Below are positions 37,942 through 38,454 of a DNA stretch of 38,454 nt, in pieces (the stretch's first letter is position 1; the number at the start of each line of letters is the position of its first letter). The position numbers and the translations under genes were made by a program. Under the pieces are notes generated by a model. That model ran no database searches. It saw only the letters and a list, made by a program, of their open reading frames with translations, and was not told the origin of the DNA. The DNA is from Candidatus Kuenenia stuttgartensis (lineage in GTDB: Bacteria; Planctomycetota; Planctomycetia; Pirellulales; UBA1268), in contig CAMDDJ010000028.1 of assembly GCA_945891385.1 (NCBI GenBank), positions 1 to 38,454 of the forward strand, written 5' to 3'.

Positions 37942-38251
37942 AGGCCGGCTCGTGGGGCACGGGCGACCCCGACCGAATGCGGTGCTGAAGTGCCCGAAGC
38001 CGCGTCAACTCCCCACCTACCACCCGAGTCGCCCTACCTCGGCGTTCCAGCCTGGCACGCAGCGATCGCAGCCCGCGCAGCGTGCCAGACAGTTTTCACG
38101 CCGTCACCGCCGACCCGCGTCGGCTCCGGCTTCCAGGCACGCAGCGGGCCAAGCCCTCGCCGCGAGCCATCCGGGTCGCCCCGCCTCGACGCAAATCCGC
38201 GCAGCCAGGGCGGCCACACCGAAGCGACCGCACGCCATCGGCCGCCAGGAG

Positions 38252-38454
38252 GGCGGCCGGCCGGGCGGAGGCCCGGCTAGGCTTCGCGAGCCAGGGATGG
38301 TCGCGAAGCCGCGAAAACCGCAGGCGGCCGGCCGGGCGGAGGCCCGGCTAGGCTTCGCGAGCCAGGGATGGTCGCGAAGCCGCGAAAACCGCAGGCGGCC
38401 GGCCGGGCGGAGGCCCGGCTCGGCTGCAGGGGCCCGGGCTGGCCCTGCAGCCGG
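38252..38454 (+). repeat. 71-bp tandem repeat with internal hairpins
   Basis: Two complete 71-base units (38252-38322 and 38323-38393) and a third beginning at 38394 that diverges about 27 bases in. Each full unit contains two hairpins: GCCGGGC/GCCCGGC with a 4-base loop, and GGCTTCGCGA/TCGCGAAGCC with an 11-base loop. The diverged third unit ends in another hairpin, GGCTGCAGGG...CCCTGCAGCC. The array may continue beyond the window. It resembles clustered extragenic palindromes, not a CRISPR array: there are no variable spacers. Confidence 0.9.

Larger units (their letters stand above)
37779..38454. other. 676-bp non-coding, repeat-rich region
   Basis: No gene is supportable here. Several frames stay open because of GC content but show no protein-like composition or start signals. 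It holds the 24-bp direct repeat, a GTTATCT-type dyad, and the hairpin tandem at the end. Confidence 0.6.

Noticed and set aside
38252..38454. CRISPR array
   Set aside because: Units are contiguous and near-identical over 71 bases with no variable spacers and no cas genes nearby.

Overview
The window comes from a GC-rich planctomycete, most likely of the Pirellulales type. This rests on gene content rather than on a marker gene. It carries two sulfatases, a DUF1501 Tat protein, a DUF1549/DUF1553 haem protein, a cytochrome c/WD40 protein, a DUF1559 prepilin-like protein with a small lipoprotein partner, a dockerin/PEP-CTERM surface protein and several very Cys-rich secreted small proteins. Starts are mixed ATG/GTG/TTG. 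Third codon positions are so GC-rich that nearly every gene has a long antisense shadow frame.

Layout. 1-4.4 kb: end of one sulfatase, two Cys-rich exported proteins, a strong intrinsic terminator, a second sulfatase, and a convergent cyclophilin/dockerin/PEP-CTERM protein whose 3' end overlaps the sulfatase gene. 4.6-10.1 kb: a zinc-ribbon methyltransferase, an OsmC-type peroxidase and a secreted catalase-peroxidase. OsmC and KatG are separated by an inserted block of about 1.87 kb (AAA/DUF4143 ATPase plus an IS91-type transposase remnant) bounded by a 47-bp direct repeat of the osmC 3' end. 10.4-16 kb: a compact UvrC, a peroxiredoxin with a histone-H1-like tail, an MFS transporter, and an acyl-AMP ligase fused to a cyclic-nucleotide-binding domain. 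16.1-24.1 kb: a co-directional planctomycete cluster (DUF1501, PPC-domain protein, DUF1549/1553 haem protein, cytochrome/WD40 protein) that probably forms a secreted degradative or redox module. 24.1-27 kb: an AGCS-type symporter, then the DUF1559 prepilin/lipoprotein pair behind a near-consensus promoter with an overlapping dyad. 27-32 kb: an alpha-glucan phosphorylase, an atypical acyl-CoA dehydrogenase-like protein, a family-9 glycosyltransferase and a small membrane protein coupled to ligA. 32-38.5 kb: ligA, an HTTM-like membrane protein with a partner, tRNA-Ala(GGC), a class IV aminotransferase, a YqaA/DedA-type membrane protein and about 680 bp of non-coding, repeat-rich DNA.

Two themes recur. 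The first is peroxide defence: OsmC, secreted KatG and the tailed peroxiredoxin lie within 7 kb around uvrC. The second is non-coding repeats: an 84-bp family with 10-bp terminal inverted repeats (three copies, at 10.3, 30.4 and 34.1 kb) and a 71-bp hairpin tandem at the right edge. No single multi-gene system here is clearly new. The most unusual items are the ligase/cNMP fusion, the H1-tailed peroxiredoxin, the OsmC-flanked ATPase/IS91 insertion and the 84-bp repeat family.
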